Source: Larix sibirica (Eukaryota; Streptophyta; Pinopsida; Pinales; Pinaceae). Taken from it: a stretch of 13,821 nucleotides of DNA. The translations under genes and the position numbers were made by a program. Below the pieces are notes generated by a model that was not told the origin of the DNA, made no database searches, and saw only the letters and a list, made by a program, of their open reading frames with translations. Positions 1 to 7,122 of the stretch are shown one piece after another. Position 1 is the stretch's first letter. Each line of letters starts with the position of its first letter. The stretch is from NCBI GenBank assembly GCA_004151065.3, contig NWUY0300025656.1, positions 32,546 to 46,366 on the forward strand, written 5' to 3'.

Positions 1-1152
1 TTTTAGTTGTTTGATTGAGTGTTTTGGGTGTTTTGAAGTGTTTTCAGTCCATTTGAGTGCTTGTTATTTTCTAAGAATTTCCTGAGCCTTTAAAAGTGCT
101 GCAAATCAACTTTCTTTTCAGTTATCAATGCTTGAAAGTATCATTGTTCTCAAGTCATAATATTGGCATATCATTGAAAATTGAAAGTGCATCATTTTTA
201 CTATTTTCAAGTGCATTTGCAAATCATTGTAGAAATTGATTAATGCATTGGAATTGTCATTCAATTATCTTTTGGAAAGTTTGAAGAAAAATTAGTCATT
301 TGTAANCATGACGTCCCCCTTCCAAGTTCAACTCATCATCAAGTTGAAGTATTTCATCACTTTTATCATTATTTTATGTTTTATGAGGTTTAGTCCCCGG
401 ATTGTGGGTGAAAACCCCTAAAAAATCATTAAAAGTAATTTTAAAGATAAAATTAAGTAGGTCGGCCTAAAGGAGGAAAAAGTTGTATATTTTTTTAAAA
501 TGCATGTATTTTCTCATATAAATAAGACATCCTCCTCTTCATTTGCAATCAAGGTCATGGGATCAAATAAGACATTATTTATTTTTCTTCTTGTGTACAT
601 GAGAGACTAAGTGGTTTGCACCTCCTTTCTTGGCTCTTCTGGGGTTTTCAAGGGATAAATTTTGATGCTTGAGTTTTCTTTACTATCTTTCAAGTCTTGT
701 ATAAGGTGGAAGGATTCGTGAGATGTTAATCTCTTCTCATTTTCTCCTCAATTGTGGTAAGATCTTTGAGTCTCTTTTCTTGAACTATCGAAGGCATCCA
801 AGGTAAGGGTGACCTAGGGTTTTATGCATAATACTATAGTATTGTAAGTGAGACATCCCTCTTGAAGGGTCTCTCTTCTTTGGGCCTTGGCATCTTTCTT
901 TTCCCTAACTATGTCAAAGCTAACACAACCTAGTGTTTATTAGCTTTGTCCTAGTTCATTCAAATGTTAAATTGTCAATTCTTAGGAGAAACGTTAACCT
1001 TGATTTCTTAGTGCTCAGAAGGAATAAGACTTGGGTCTAATTCTCCCATCTTCACCAAAAATCTCTTTTTCCAAAATTCCTTGTACTATATATTGAAAAA
1101 AAAATTAAAAATATATAAAAACCCCTAAAAATTAAATATTCTATGAAAAATA
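1..1152. other. Non-coding AT-rich stretch, LTR/leader-like
   Basis: No gene is recognisable. The stretch is T-rich on the plus strand and has a TATA-like TATAAATAA at 517-525, followed by a pyrimidine-rich tract. That pattern is like the U3/R boundary and leader of a plant LTR retrotransposon, but no LTR ends or primer binding site could be identified. Position 306 is an ambiguous base (N). Confidence 0.3.
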
Positions 1153-1313
1153 TTGATTTTTTTGTCATTGTATTGGTTCAGTATTGAATGTATTTGCAAA
1201 ATTCCAAAACTTACCACAGTTATTTGTTTCTGCAATATTTATATTATGCAAAATATCCATAAATGGTCAAAACCCACAAAAAGTGTGTTTTGCAACTCTT
1301 GGAATCTTAAGGG

Positions 1314-1352
1314 TGACATCATCCCTAAAGGAGGTGATGTCAACCTTTAGGG
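1314..1352. repeat. Two interleaved perfect inverted repeats
   Basis: TGACATCA (1314-1321) pairs with TGATGTCA (1335-1342). CCCTAAAGG (1323-1331) pairs with CCTTTAGGG (1344-1352). The order is A-B-A'-B', so the two stems interlock instead of nesting. The surrounding region (1153-1620) has short open frames that match nothing I know and is probably decayed repeat DNA. Confidence 0.75.
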
Positions 1353-1620
1353 TTGGCTACAGCCCTAGTGTAGGTCCGGTTGAAGAGTTTTACAAGTCCA
1401 AATTTCATCAAAAGACTAGCACTAACATTTGGGAAAGGTCCATACTTCATCATTAAGCATTGGTGGTTGACCTTAGGGGGTTTTGAAGTGCCAAACCAAG
1501 TTGTTCAGCCTTTAGTGCAAAAAATTACAGACCTAAAGGTGAATTTGGTCCCAAAATGCAACATTCATCTATCAAAAGAAGTGCGCCCTAGGGGGGATTG
1601 AGTCTCCTTGAGTTGCAAAT

Positions 1621-2320
1621 CACTGACACGTTTTTTCAAGGTATTTCCATGATCAATTTTGGGTTTTCCTCCAAGTTTATGTTGGTTTTTACTACAGAAA
1701 ATTGATTTATCTTGTTAATCAATCAATATCAAGTTGTATTGCTCCTTAACCTTCTCAGTCATTGGATACTATAGCATATCGTGTTGACAAAATTAAGGCA
1801 TTGATCTACTAACTTAGTGGGAAGGCCTTGTAGAAATAGAGTTGTTCTTCATTGCATATTGATACAGGTCTATTTCTAATTATATTTGGGAAGCCTCTTG
1901 TGGCCTAAAGAGTAGGCCTAAAGAGAGAGGAAAGTGCATTGAGGTGACAATGGGTGTATCTCCTAAAACGTTGCCAATCATAGCATCGTCCCTCATGACC
2001 TAATTCGAAGGGTGTTAATTTGTGAGGTAACAAAACCAAAACTATCTTCCTATGAATAATGAATGTCTTTATGCTCTACTTTGGCATGCCTTTATACTTT
2101 AGCTAAACACCTAATCTACCAAAGCCCTAATCTCACGATGAGATCTACAATTGAGTTTAGCCTAAATCACTAATGCATTAAAATGTACTTTATTAAACTC
2201 AACAACTAATTAAAAGACTTTCACTTTAAAAATAAAGTGAATTACAAAATAAATTTGACTTCTTCCACGCGTGTTTGACACAACCTATGCGGAAGTTCAT
2301 GTCTGAGCTACTAGCATCAA
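1621..2320. other. Gene-free stretch, probably retroelement sequence
   Basis: No gene is recognisable. A small tandem duplication of GGCCTAAAGAG occurs at 1902-1912 and 1915-1925. A 9-bp perfect stem with an AAAA loop lies at 2220-2241. On the minus strand, directly after the copia protease fragment, the sequence begins TGTTGATGC following GAGAGGAG. This could be an LTR start behind a polypurine tract, but I could not find a matching partner LTR. Confidence 0.3.
2220..2241. repeat. 9-bp perfect stem-loop
   Basis: TTCACTTTA (2220-2228) and TAAAGTGAA (2233-2241) are exact reverse complements separated by AAAA. It lies in the possible LTR sequence next to the copia relic and has no known role. 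Confidence 0.7.
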
Positions 2321-2449
2321 CACTCCTCTCATGGGATAAGTGGCATCATTGCCAAATTTTACACCCATTCCTCCCTCTTTCTCTTGAATCCTATTGAATA
2401 GTGGTCTTTCGTATGTCATATGTATAGAGGCTCCATTGTCCACATACCA
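2321..2449 (-). pseudogene. Ty1/copia retrotransposon protease fragment
   Basis: The minus strand translates without interruption for 43 codons as a copia-type aspartic protease segment. It starts WYVDNGASIHMT, continues through ERPLFNR and GVKFGNDA, and ends YPMRGV. The WY.D.GAS.HMT pattern is the catalytic motif of copia polyproteins, where the protease matures the Gag-Pol precursor. Here the usual D-S/T-G triad reads D-N-G, which a single base change from AGT to AAT can explain. The frame meets a TAG immediately upstream of the conserved block (near 2456) and a TGA soon after it (2297-2299). Gag, integrase and reverse transcriptase are all missing, so this is a dead fragment. It lies about 220 nt downstream of a primer binding site in the same orientation, which implies a large internal deletion or nested rearrangement. 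Confidence 0.8.
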
Positions 2450-2667
2450 ACAACACTAAACAAGGAGTTAGAAGTTAAATAAGATATCAAAAACATATCC
2501 ATTATGAAAAATCTACAATATGAAGAAGAGGCAACCCTTCCAAGGGTCAAGGTGCTTATCTCAAGCAACCTAGGGTTCCATACCCAATAACTAGGTCAAG
2601 TACATATCCAAAGTAATCATTAGTTGAAATACAACTCCATCTTACTTGAGTGATCTCAACTTTAAAC

Positions 2668-2679
2668 ACTCTAACACCA
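2668..2679 (-). other. Retrotransposon primer binding site (initiator tRNA-Met type)
   Basis: The minus strand reads TGGTGTTAGAGT, matching 9 of 12 positions of the plant initiator tRNA-Met site TGGTATCAGAGC. It directly abuts an LTR end reading TTTCCAACA at 2680. This is the standard junction of a copia 5' LTR and agrees in orientation with the protease fragment at 2321-2449. Confidence 0.65.
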
Positions 2680-3278
2680 TGTTGGAAATTTCATGTAATG
2701 ATACTTCAATGCAATTCGAAAATTTCACCTTCTTTCTAGAAGGTTCCTCAAATTGTAAACTCGGAAATTTCTACGCTAGGACTATTGTAAATTAAAGTAC
2801 AAAACAATAGGTGAAGAAGTACAATAATTTGCTTTCAAATAGCCCTAAACTTCTCAACAATTAAGTAGAAAAGACACCAACCAATGAGATAGGTTTTTAG
2901 CCCTTATATGGAAGCTTATCAATTAATATTCAACTATAAAATGTACTTTTACGGCATAAATAACAATGGTAAAATCAAGCCATGTATCTTCTTCTTTAGA
3001 TGTTGAATCACTTAACACTTTTCCCTTTTACTTATGTCCAATCAACAAGATCGTAAATAAATGTAAATAGCGAAGTATGAAGAGCATGTATCATTGAAAA
3101 TATAATTTTAAATTGATACATATATGATTAGAAACTACATATATAAGCTCAATGATTAAGTACATACCACAGCCTCCTCTCAAGGCTACAAAATCCAACT
3201 ATTCAAAATGCCCTAGTTAAAGTAAATCGTCAAACCCTAGCTCCACTAAGAAGAACAAGTATAAAAATCATTCCAACA
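2680..3278 (-). mobile_element. Probable 5' LTR of a decayed Ty1/copia element
   Basis: On the minus strand this 599-bp segment starts TGTTGGAA (at 3278) and ends TTCCAACA (at 2680), a perfect 8-bp terminal inverted repeat typical of copia LTRs. The primer binding site follows immediately. A TATATATG motif near 3143 could be its promoter. The 3' end is firm because of the primer site. The 5' boundary is less sure: TGTTAGATTTTTGGG at 4225 could be the true start of a much longer LTR. No partner 3' LTR was found in the window. Confidence 0.5.
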
Positions 3279-3370
3279 CTATCTCCAAGGCAAGACATCC
3301 TCCTCTTCCCATCTTCACAAGTCCACCCTAGGGTTTTCTCCCAAAACACTAGTCTCCAATATCCAAGGGT

Positions 3371-3389
3371 AAAACCCTAACCCTAAAAC
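3371..3389. repeat. Short interstitial telomere-like motif
   Basis: The plus strand reads AAAACCCTAACCCTAAAAC, about two and a half units of the plant telomere repeat CCCTAAA. It includes a perfect telo-box (AAACCCTAA). Further AAACCCTAG and CCCTAGGG motifs lie within about 60 bp on either side. Confidence 0.6.
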
Positions 3390-3542
3390 TCCAAGAGAAA
3401 CCCTAGCACCCAAGAGAAAGAGAGAAACAAGTACAAGTGAAGACCTAGAGAGATGGAGCACAAGTATGCTCCTCTTCTAGGCCACATCTCTACACAAGAG
3501 TTAGAAAGAATGAACACAACTCATATAAATGAAAGTTGGTTT

Positions 3543-3554
3543 CCTCTATTTATA
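3543..3554 (-). promoter_or_regulatory. TATA box in retroelement-like sequence
   Basis: The minus strand reads TATAAATAGAGG, close to the ideal plant TATA consensus and of a kind often found in plant LTR promoters. The plus-strand sequence just before it contains CATATAAAT, the inverse of this region's ATTTATATG, so the site also sits in a 9-bp inverted repeat. Confidence 0.45.
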
Positions 3555-4225
3555 TGAAAGATAAGGGAGGCCAACAATATTATGTGGGAACAAGCCCTTA
3601 CAAGCAACTTGCATGAGCCATTATAGACCACACAAGTGAGATGTCCACTCTAGAATACAAGTGTTATGCTTCAATGATCATGTCGTGCACAATTAGGACT
3701 CAATGGTAATGTAGCTACACAAGGCAAGTCCATACCTCTTCATCCTAGGCCTCCACGGACTCCATCTATCCTCCAAAGCAAAGTACTCTAGTGGGTCAAC
3801 TACCCCTTACAAGAACTCCATTGAAGCCCTAGGCATCTTTAAGCCATCTATAATCCTCCGAACATGAATCCAAGCTACCACATGCCATTTAAAACTTGAA
3901 GCAATCTTCCATTATGCATAATACTCCACATCCCATGTAGGACGTTATCCCAAGTGAATCCTCTATGTGGTCATCATGAAGTGCATCCACCATCAAAGCA
4001 AGAGAACTCCAACGCCTAAGGGAAGAACATTGAGTCAACAATCAACTTAGGTCAAACATCCATTGAGCAAGCTATCTCAAGTGTGCATATCCATCATGGA
4101 CCATCTCTCATGCTACAATCCATCTCGGAGCATCCAAGGGCTGAACATACACCATGTACCCCAAATCTCATGAAGCACCCCCAAACACAATGTAAATACT
4201 TTCGGAGTAACCCAAAAATCTAACA

Positions 4226-4640
4226 ATCACAAGAAGACTTGTCTTCTTGGCATTTGCCTCTAGAATTGACTATGGTATTGATCACTTCAATCATGCCTTG
4301 TGTGTGAAATTCTCTCTATCCATGAGAGAATGAGTTTCCCAATATCCTTTTAATTACATGAGACTTTCACTAAATTGAAAGATTACATAGAAACACTTGA
4401 AAAAAATACAGTTTGGGAAGTCGAAGAGTCTAGCGAAGTTGAACAGTGCCTTCGTAACTTCCATTTTTGGTTTGGTATAAAATTATAAATATATGAGCAA
4501 GAGACAAAACATGGGCTTTTGGATTTTAGAAGGCATGTGTGTATGTATCTGAAACTCTGAGAACACTTAGCCATGTTTTAGTAAAGCTATGGTAGATTTT
4601 GGGGATGGATGATGTGTCTTGCATTCAGTGTCTCCTACCA
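4226..4640. other. Gene-free stretch between retroelement and gene, with two hairpins
   Basis: No gene is recognisable. A 9-bp stem with a 2-nt loop lies at 4230-4249 (CAAGAAGAC/GTCTTCTTG). An 8-bp stem with a 7-nt loop lies at 4309-4331 (ATTCTCTC/GAGAGAAT). The minus-strand open frame at 4383-4574 shows no protein features. Confidence 0.4.
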
Positions 4641-4643
4641 TGG

Positions 4644-4649
4644 TTTATT
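4644..4649 (-). terminator. Candidate poly(A) signal of the trihelix gene
   Basis: The minus strand reads AATAAA here, about 220 nt beyond the proposed exon 2 stop codon. That is a normal distance for a plant 3' UTR. The assignment depends on the exon 2 model, and AATAAA is common by chance in AT-rich DNA. Confidence 0.35.
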
Positions 4650-4868
4650 TGTGAGTATATACATGTGACTTTTCATGGTTTTCCTGCTCATGAATATCTG
4701 AATGTTAATCTGGAAATTGAATTTAGTTTGGAATTAGCAGTTCATAGTGATCTCGTTGCCTTAAATTCATTCTTTTGAATCTGTTAATGATTTAGGTTTT
4801 GTTGTGTATGTATACTCCTCTTCCGATGCATGGTCAAGTCCCTTTTATACAAGGGATAAAGGGAATGT

Positions 4869-4969
4869 TTAAAGAGGCTGACTTCCAAAAGCATAGCCAG
4901 TCATGGAGCATGGTAATATGGTATTGGAACTCATGTCGGAAAGAAGCAAAACGGAATTGCCCAAAACCA
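4869..4969 (-). CDS. Proposed second (terminal) exon of the trihelix factor
   Basis: If the CAG|GTAATC donor at 5262/5261 is used, exon 1 ends one base into a codon. The best acceptor I see downstream on the minus strand is TTTCCTGCTAG, ending at 4970. It gives a 292-bp intron (4970-5261) with a plausible branch site (TTAAC) about 40 nt before the acceptor. Joining in phase adds 33 residues (beginning VVLGN, ending FGSQPL) and a TAA at 4869-4871, for a total of 316 residues, close to the 314 I recall for Arabidopsis ASR3. The added tail is not a motif I recognise, and a 33-codon open frame can arise by chance. A more distant exon beyond the window, or no splicing at all, remains possible. Confidence 0.42.
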
Positions 4970-5229
4970 CTAGCAGGAAACACCACTCATATGTCATGTT
5001 TTGATAGTTAAATCTGATCATGTCAGATTTCCGATATTAATTTTCAACATTGAATAGCAACTTGGCAATTTATGTTCCACAAACTGTTTTAGCTCGAGGG
5101 TATTCTGGCAGTTCAATTATGCTTGCTACGGCTGCATACGATTTTCTTCACCTATAACTCCCAGTGGTTCACAGATGGCAATGTAAAGAAGCATGGAAAT
5201 ATGTAGAAACAATAAACCATTGTAGCTAC

Positions 5230-6111
5230 TCAGGCAGAAAGAAGGAAAGAAACAGGATTACCTGAAGTTGCTGCAGCAGTCCCACAACAGTCAGAATTTT
5301 CAGATGTTGACGGATAAAAAGTGGGAGGAGCACTTGACTGATTACTTTGCCTACTCTTCTTGCCACCGGTGTCACCCAAGAACTCGGCCATAGATTCAAA
5401 CATCTGCATACGAAAGCTTGCAGGAAGTTCTTTTGCCTTTGTTTTCTCCCTCTTCAATGCCTCGTCCAACTCCCAATAGCTCGGCTGCCCTGCCTGCCTG
5501 TTCCAATCAGCTATCTGCTTGAAAGCAGTGAGCAAGTTGGACCATTTTCGCTCAATTTCTTTTGGCTGACGATCAACTCCACCTGTAAGTAACAAGTTCC
5601 TGACTTCTGTCCACTTGTCATTAGCAGATTTGAAGATGTGTCTTCCTTTGTTTCCAGAAGACATGAGCTTCATATGGATTTGCCTGTAGGCGCTGACGAG
5701 TGCATCCATCTCTGCATCCTGCCACAGCTCTGCCCTCTTCTTCTTTCCACCATGATCCCGACTTTCTTCTAATTTCTCTGTATCTTCTGCTTCAGCTGCT
5801 GCTTCTCCTTCTCCCGATCCTCCATCCAACAGGGATACACCACTTCCACCTCTACTTCTTGTCATAGCCATGCCCGTCATCAAGTGCCCACTTCCATCTT
5901 CATTATACCCTCTGCCTTTCTCATGCATTGCTCCTCTTCCTTCATTCCCTCCGTATGTTGGCGTTGTTGTTGTTCCCATCCCTACTACTGCAGCCGAACC
6001 ATTTTCTGCTCCAACATCATCCTCCGACTTTAAATTTAAATAGCCAGTGTCAGTGGCGGTGGTAGTAGCATTACAGCCCAATTCATTCCACCAATTTGTT
6101 TGATTGGCCAT
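5230..6111 (-). CDS. Trihelix (Myb/SANT-like) transcription factor, ASR3/SH4-like
   Basis: This is a probable nuclear sequence-specific DNA-binding protein. The open frame encodes 293 residues. Residues 1-120 are low complexity, rich in Gly, Thr and acidic residues. A basic KKKR at 123-126 could be a nuclear localisation signal. The trihelix domain covers about 128-216, with the three hallmark tryptophans W130, W167 and W190 (ERKWSNLL), followed by the SYWELD helix at 211-216. A basic LPASF-containing stretch and a Ser/Pro-rich tail follow. The layout (KWSNLL, then FKQI.DW, then SYW, then LP..F) resembles the ASR3/SH4-like clade, in which Arabidopsis ASR3 is a transcriptional repressor; this assignment is from memory of the family. 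The ATG at 6111 is the first in frame: an in-frame TAA lies 18 nt upstream at 6127-6129, and the context has A at -3 and G at +4. The last 10 codons are probably intronic, because a CAG|GTAATC donor follows position 5262. The spliced protein may therefore end differently (see the proposed exon 2). Confidence 0.88.
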   Translation of the reverse strand: MANQTNWWNELGCNATTTATDTGYLNLKSEDDVGAENGSAAVVGMGTTTTPTYGGNEGRGAMHEKGRGYNEDGSGHLMTGMAMTRSRGGSGVSLLDGGSGEGEAAAEAEDTEKLEESRDHGGKKKRAELWQDAEMDALVSAYRQIHMKLMSSGNKGRHIFKSANDKWTEVRNLLLTGGVDRQPKEIERKWSNLLTAFKQIADWNRQAGQPSYWELDEALKREKTKAKELPASFRMQMFESMAEFLGDTGGKKSRQSNQSSAPPTFYPSTSENSDCCGTAAATSGNPVSFLLSA

Positions 6112-6220
6112 TCTTTTGATGATCGCTTAGCTGGTGGCAGATTCCATACACATGAATTACCTCACTATAACATCAATTCAGAAACATCTACGAAGGGATA
6201 TCAGGAAAAACATGTGTCAG

Positions 6221-6289
6221 TCAATTTCCTACCTCAATTTGAGCAGCTGTGCCCAGGCGATACACGCACCCCGCGATCATCATTTCCAT
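6221..6289 (-). other. Candidate upstream ORF (22 codons) in the leader region
   Basis: An ATG at 6289 opens a 22-codon frame starting MEMM and ending EVGN, stopping at TGA (6221-6223), 109 nt before the main ATG. It could reduce translation of the trihelix factor if it lies inside the transcript. If the TATA box at 6298-6306 is the one used, the start site would fall near 6270-6275 and exclude this ATG. The call therefore depends on an upstream start site. Confidence 0.22.
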
Positions 6290-6297
6290 AGAGTCAT

Positions 6298-6306
6298 GTA
6301 TATATA
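6298..6306 (-). promoter_or_regulatory. Candidate TATA box of the trihelix gene
   Basis: The minus strand reads TATATATAC about 190 nt upstream of the ATG at 6111. A start site about 30 nt downstream (near 6270) would leave a 5' UTR of roughly 160 nt. A second TATA-like stretch lies just upstream at about 6312-6325 and could be used instead. No transcript data are available to decide. Confidence 0.4.
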
Positions 6307-6309
6307 TTA

Positions 6310-6869
6310 GAGTGTATATTTTATTGTTATACCACTATTGAATTTTTTCCAATTTATTAGGTTGGAGATTATTGTCACACTCTGTTAGTTAACAGCATTG
6401 ATAAAATTCCAAAAATGCGATTCATCCTATAATCAAACTACAGAACTACATAGTGTGGAAATCAATACCCATTACAAACGAAAGTACACAGTGTGGAAAT
6501 GAATTCCCATTATCATATAGGAGAAAAAGCAAATCGTGTAGGCTTACAAGAGGTATGGTACCACTATGGTAGAAAAGAAATATCGGAAGTTCATGGTCGA
6601 AAATAAAGAAATTAAAAAGTAAAGAGAAACTTGTTCATTACTCAACATAGCATACAATAAGGAATTTAGGTTTTTATTTAATTGAAAATTATGTTAAAAA
6701 TCTATAAAAAGTGTTGAGGTATGGAATAACATTATAACTAATTTATGGGTAAGACTTTAAAGGGTAGTATATGATTTCATGTATCGCACTAAGTTTAGAT
6801 CTTATTAGAAATTATATGGCTCCACTTAAGGTAGTATGGGCAATGACCACATGGAATACTTGCAACAAG
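6310..6869. other. Upstream intergenic sequence of the trihelix gene
   Basis: No gene is recognisable. The stretch is AT-rich and contains the two-copy repeat at 6448-6513. It may include promoter elements of the trihelix gene, but no specific site could be defended. Confidence 0.3.
6448..6513. repeat. Two-copy imperfect direct repeat upstream of the gene
   Basis: Two 28-bp units, 6448-6475 and 6486-6513, start 38 bp apart and agree at 24 of 28 positions. Both contain AGTGTGGAAAT followed by CCCATTA. They lie about 340-400 bp upstream of the trihelix ATG. They could be a promoter element pair or a small decayed tandem duplication. Confidence 0.6.
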
Positions 6870-7122
6870 GTTTTGTGGTTGTTTCTTTTTAAACGCAAGA
6901 GTAAGCTTTGTTAAGAAAAAAATTGTATTGGAGTCGAGGAAAACTTCATGGGACCCCCACACCTCTTCCCTAGAATATCTAAATGGAGGGTGGCTCAATT
7001 GCTAACCATAATGGTGATCGGTAACCTTTAGGGACTCTAGATTTGAACCTATGAACTATGGTCTCCCCATCAACAACATGCCTTTGGTGGACAACTCAAC
7101 TGATTGAGCTAACTCTCGGGGC
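6870..7122 (-). mobile_element. Probable tRNA-derived SINE
   Basis: On the minus strand a tRNA-like head contains a box A-like TTAGCTCAATCAGTTGAG (7095-7112) and a box B-like GGTTCAAATCTA (7038-7049), the internal RNA polymerase III promoter elements. The spacing is about 18 nt longer than in a normal tRNA, so this is not a working tRNA gene. A body of about 170 bp follows, ending in an A-rich tail (TTTAAAAAGAAAC) near 6880. This is the layout of plant SINEs. No target duplication could be recognised, and the ends are approximate. Confidence 0.5.

Larger units (their letters stand above)
3279..4225 (-). other. Gene-free stretch, probably retroelement U3/leader sequence
   Basis: No gene is recognisable on either strand. 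Read on the minus strand it resembles promoter and leader sequence: TATAAATAGAGG at 3543-3554, then a pyrimidine-rich tract with telomere-like repeats, leading into the copia LTR. It may be the U3/R part of a long LTR starting at 4225 (TGTTAG) or a separate older repeat. Confidence 0.35.

Noticed and set aside
1153-1601. Three overlapping plus-strand open frames of 65-90 codons
   Set aside because: No recognisable domain or coding-like composition. They overlap each other and span the inverted repeats at 1314-1352, so chance frames are the better explanation.
4383-4574. Minus-strand 63-codon frame as a further trihelix exon
   Set aside because: The acceptor before it (ATGGAAG) lacks a pyrimidine tract, the ORF's own frame does not match the phase left by exon 1, and the peptide shows no family features.
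4799-5011. Plus-strand 70-codon frame
   Set aside because: It is antisense to the proposed second exon and intron end of the trihelix gene and has no protein-like motif.
5347-5592. Plus-strand 81-codon frame
   Set aside because: It is a shadow on the opposite strand of the conserved trihelix domain coding sequence.
6192-6237. Intron in the trihelix 5' leader (GAG|GTAGGA donor to TTCGTAG acceptor)
   Set aside because: It would be only about 46 nt long, below the usual minimum for plant introns.
6100-6291. Plus-strand 63-codon frame
   Set aside because: It lies antisense over the 5' leader and start codon of the trihelix gene, with no recognisable features.
6795-6998. Minus-strand 67-codon frame
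   Set aside because: It lies mostly inside the proposed SINE body and tail, which are non-coding.
7038-7112. Functional tRNA gene on the minus strand
   Set aside because: The box A and B motifs are imperfect, their spacing is too long, and no cloverleaf with a paired acceptor stem can be drawn. A SINE head fits better.
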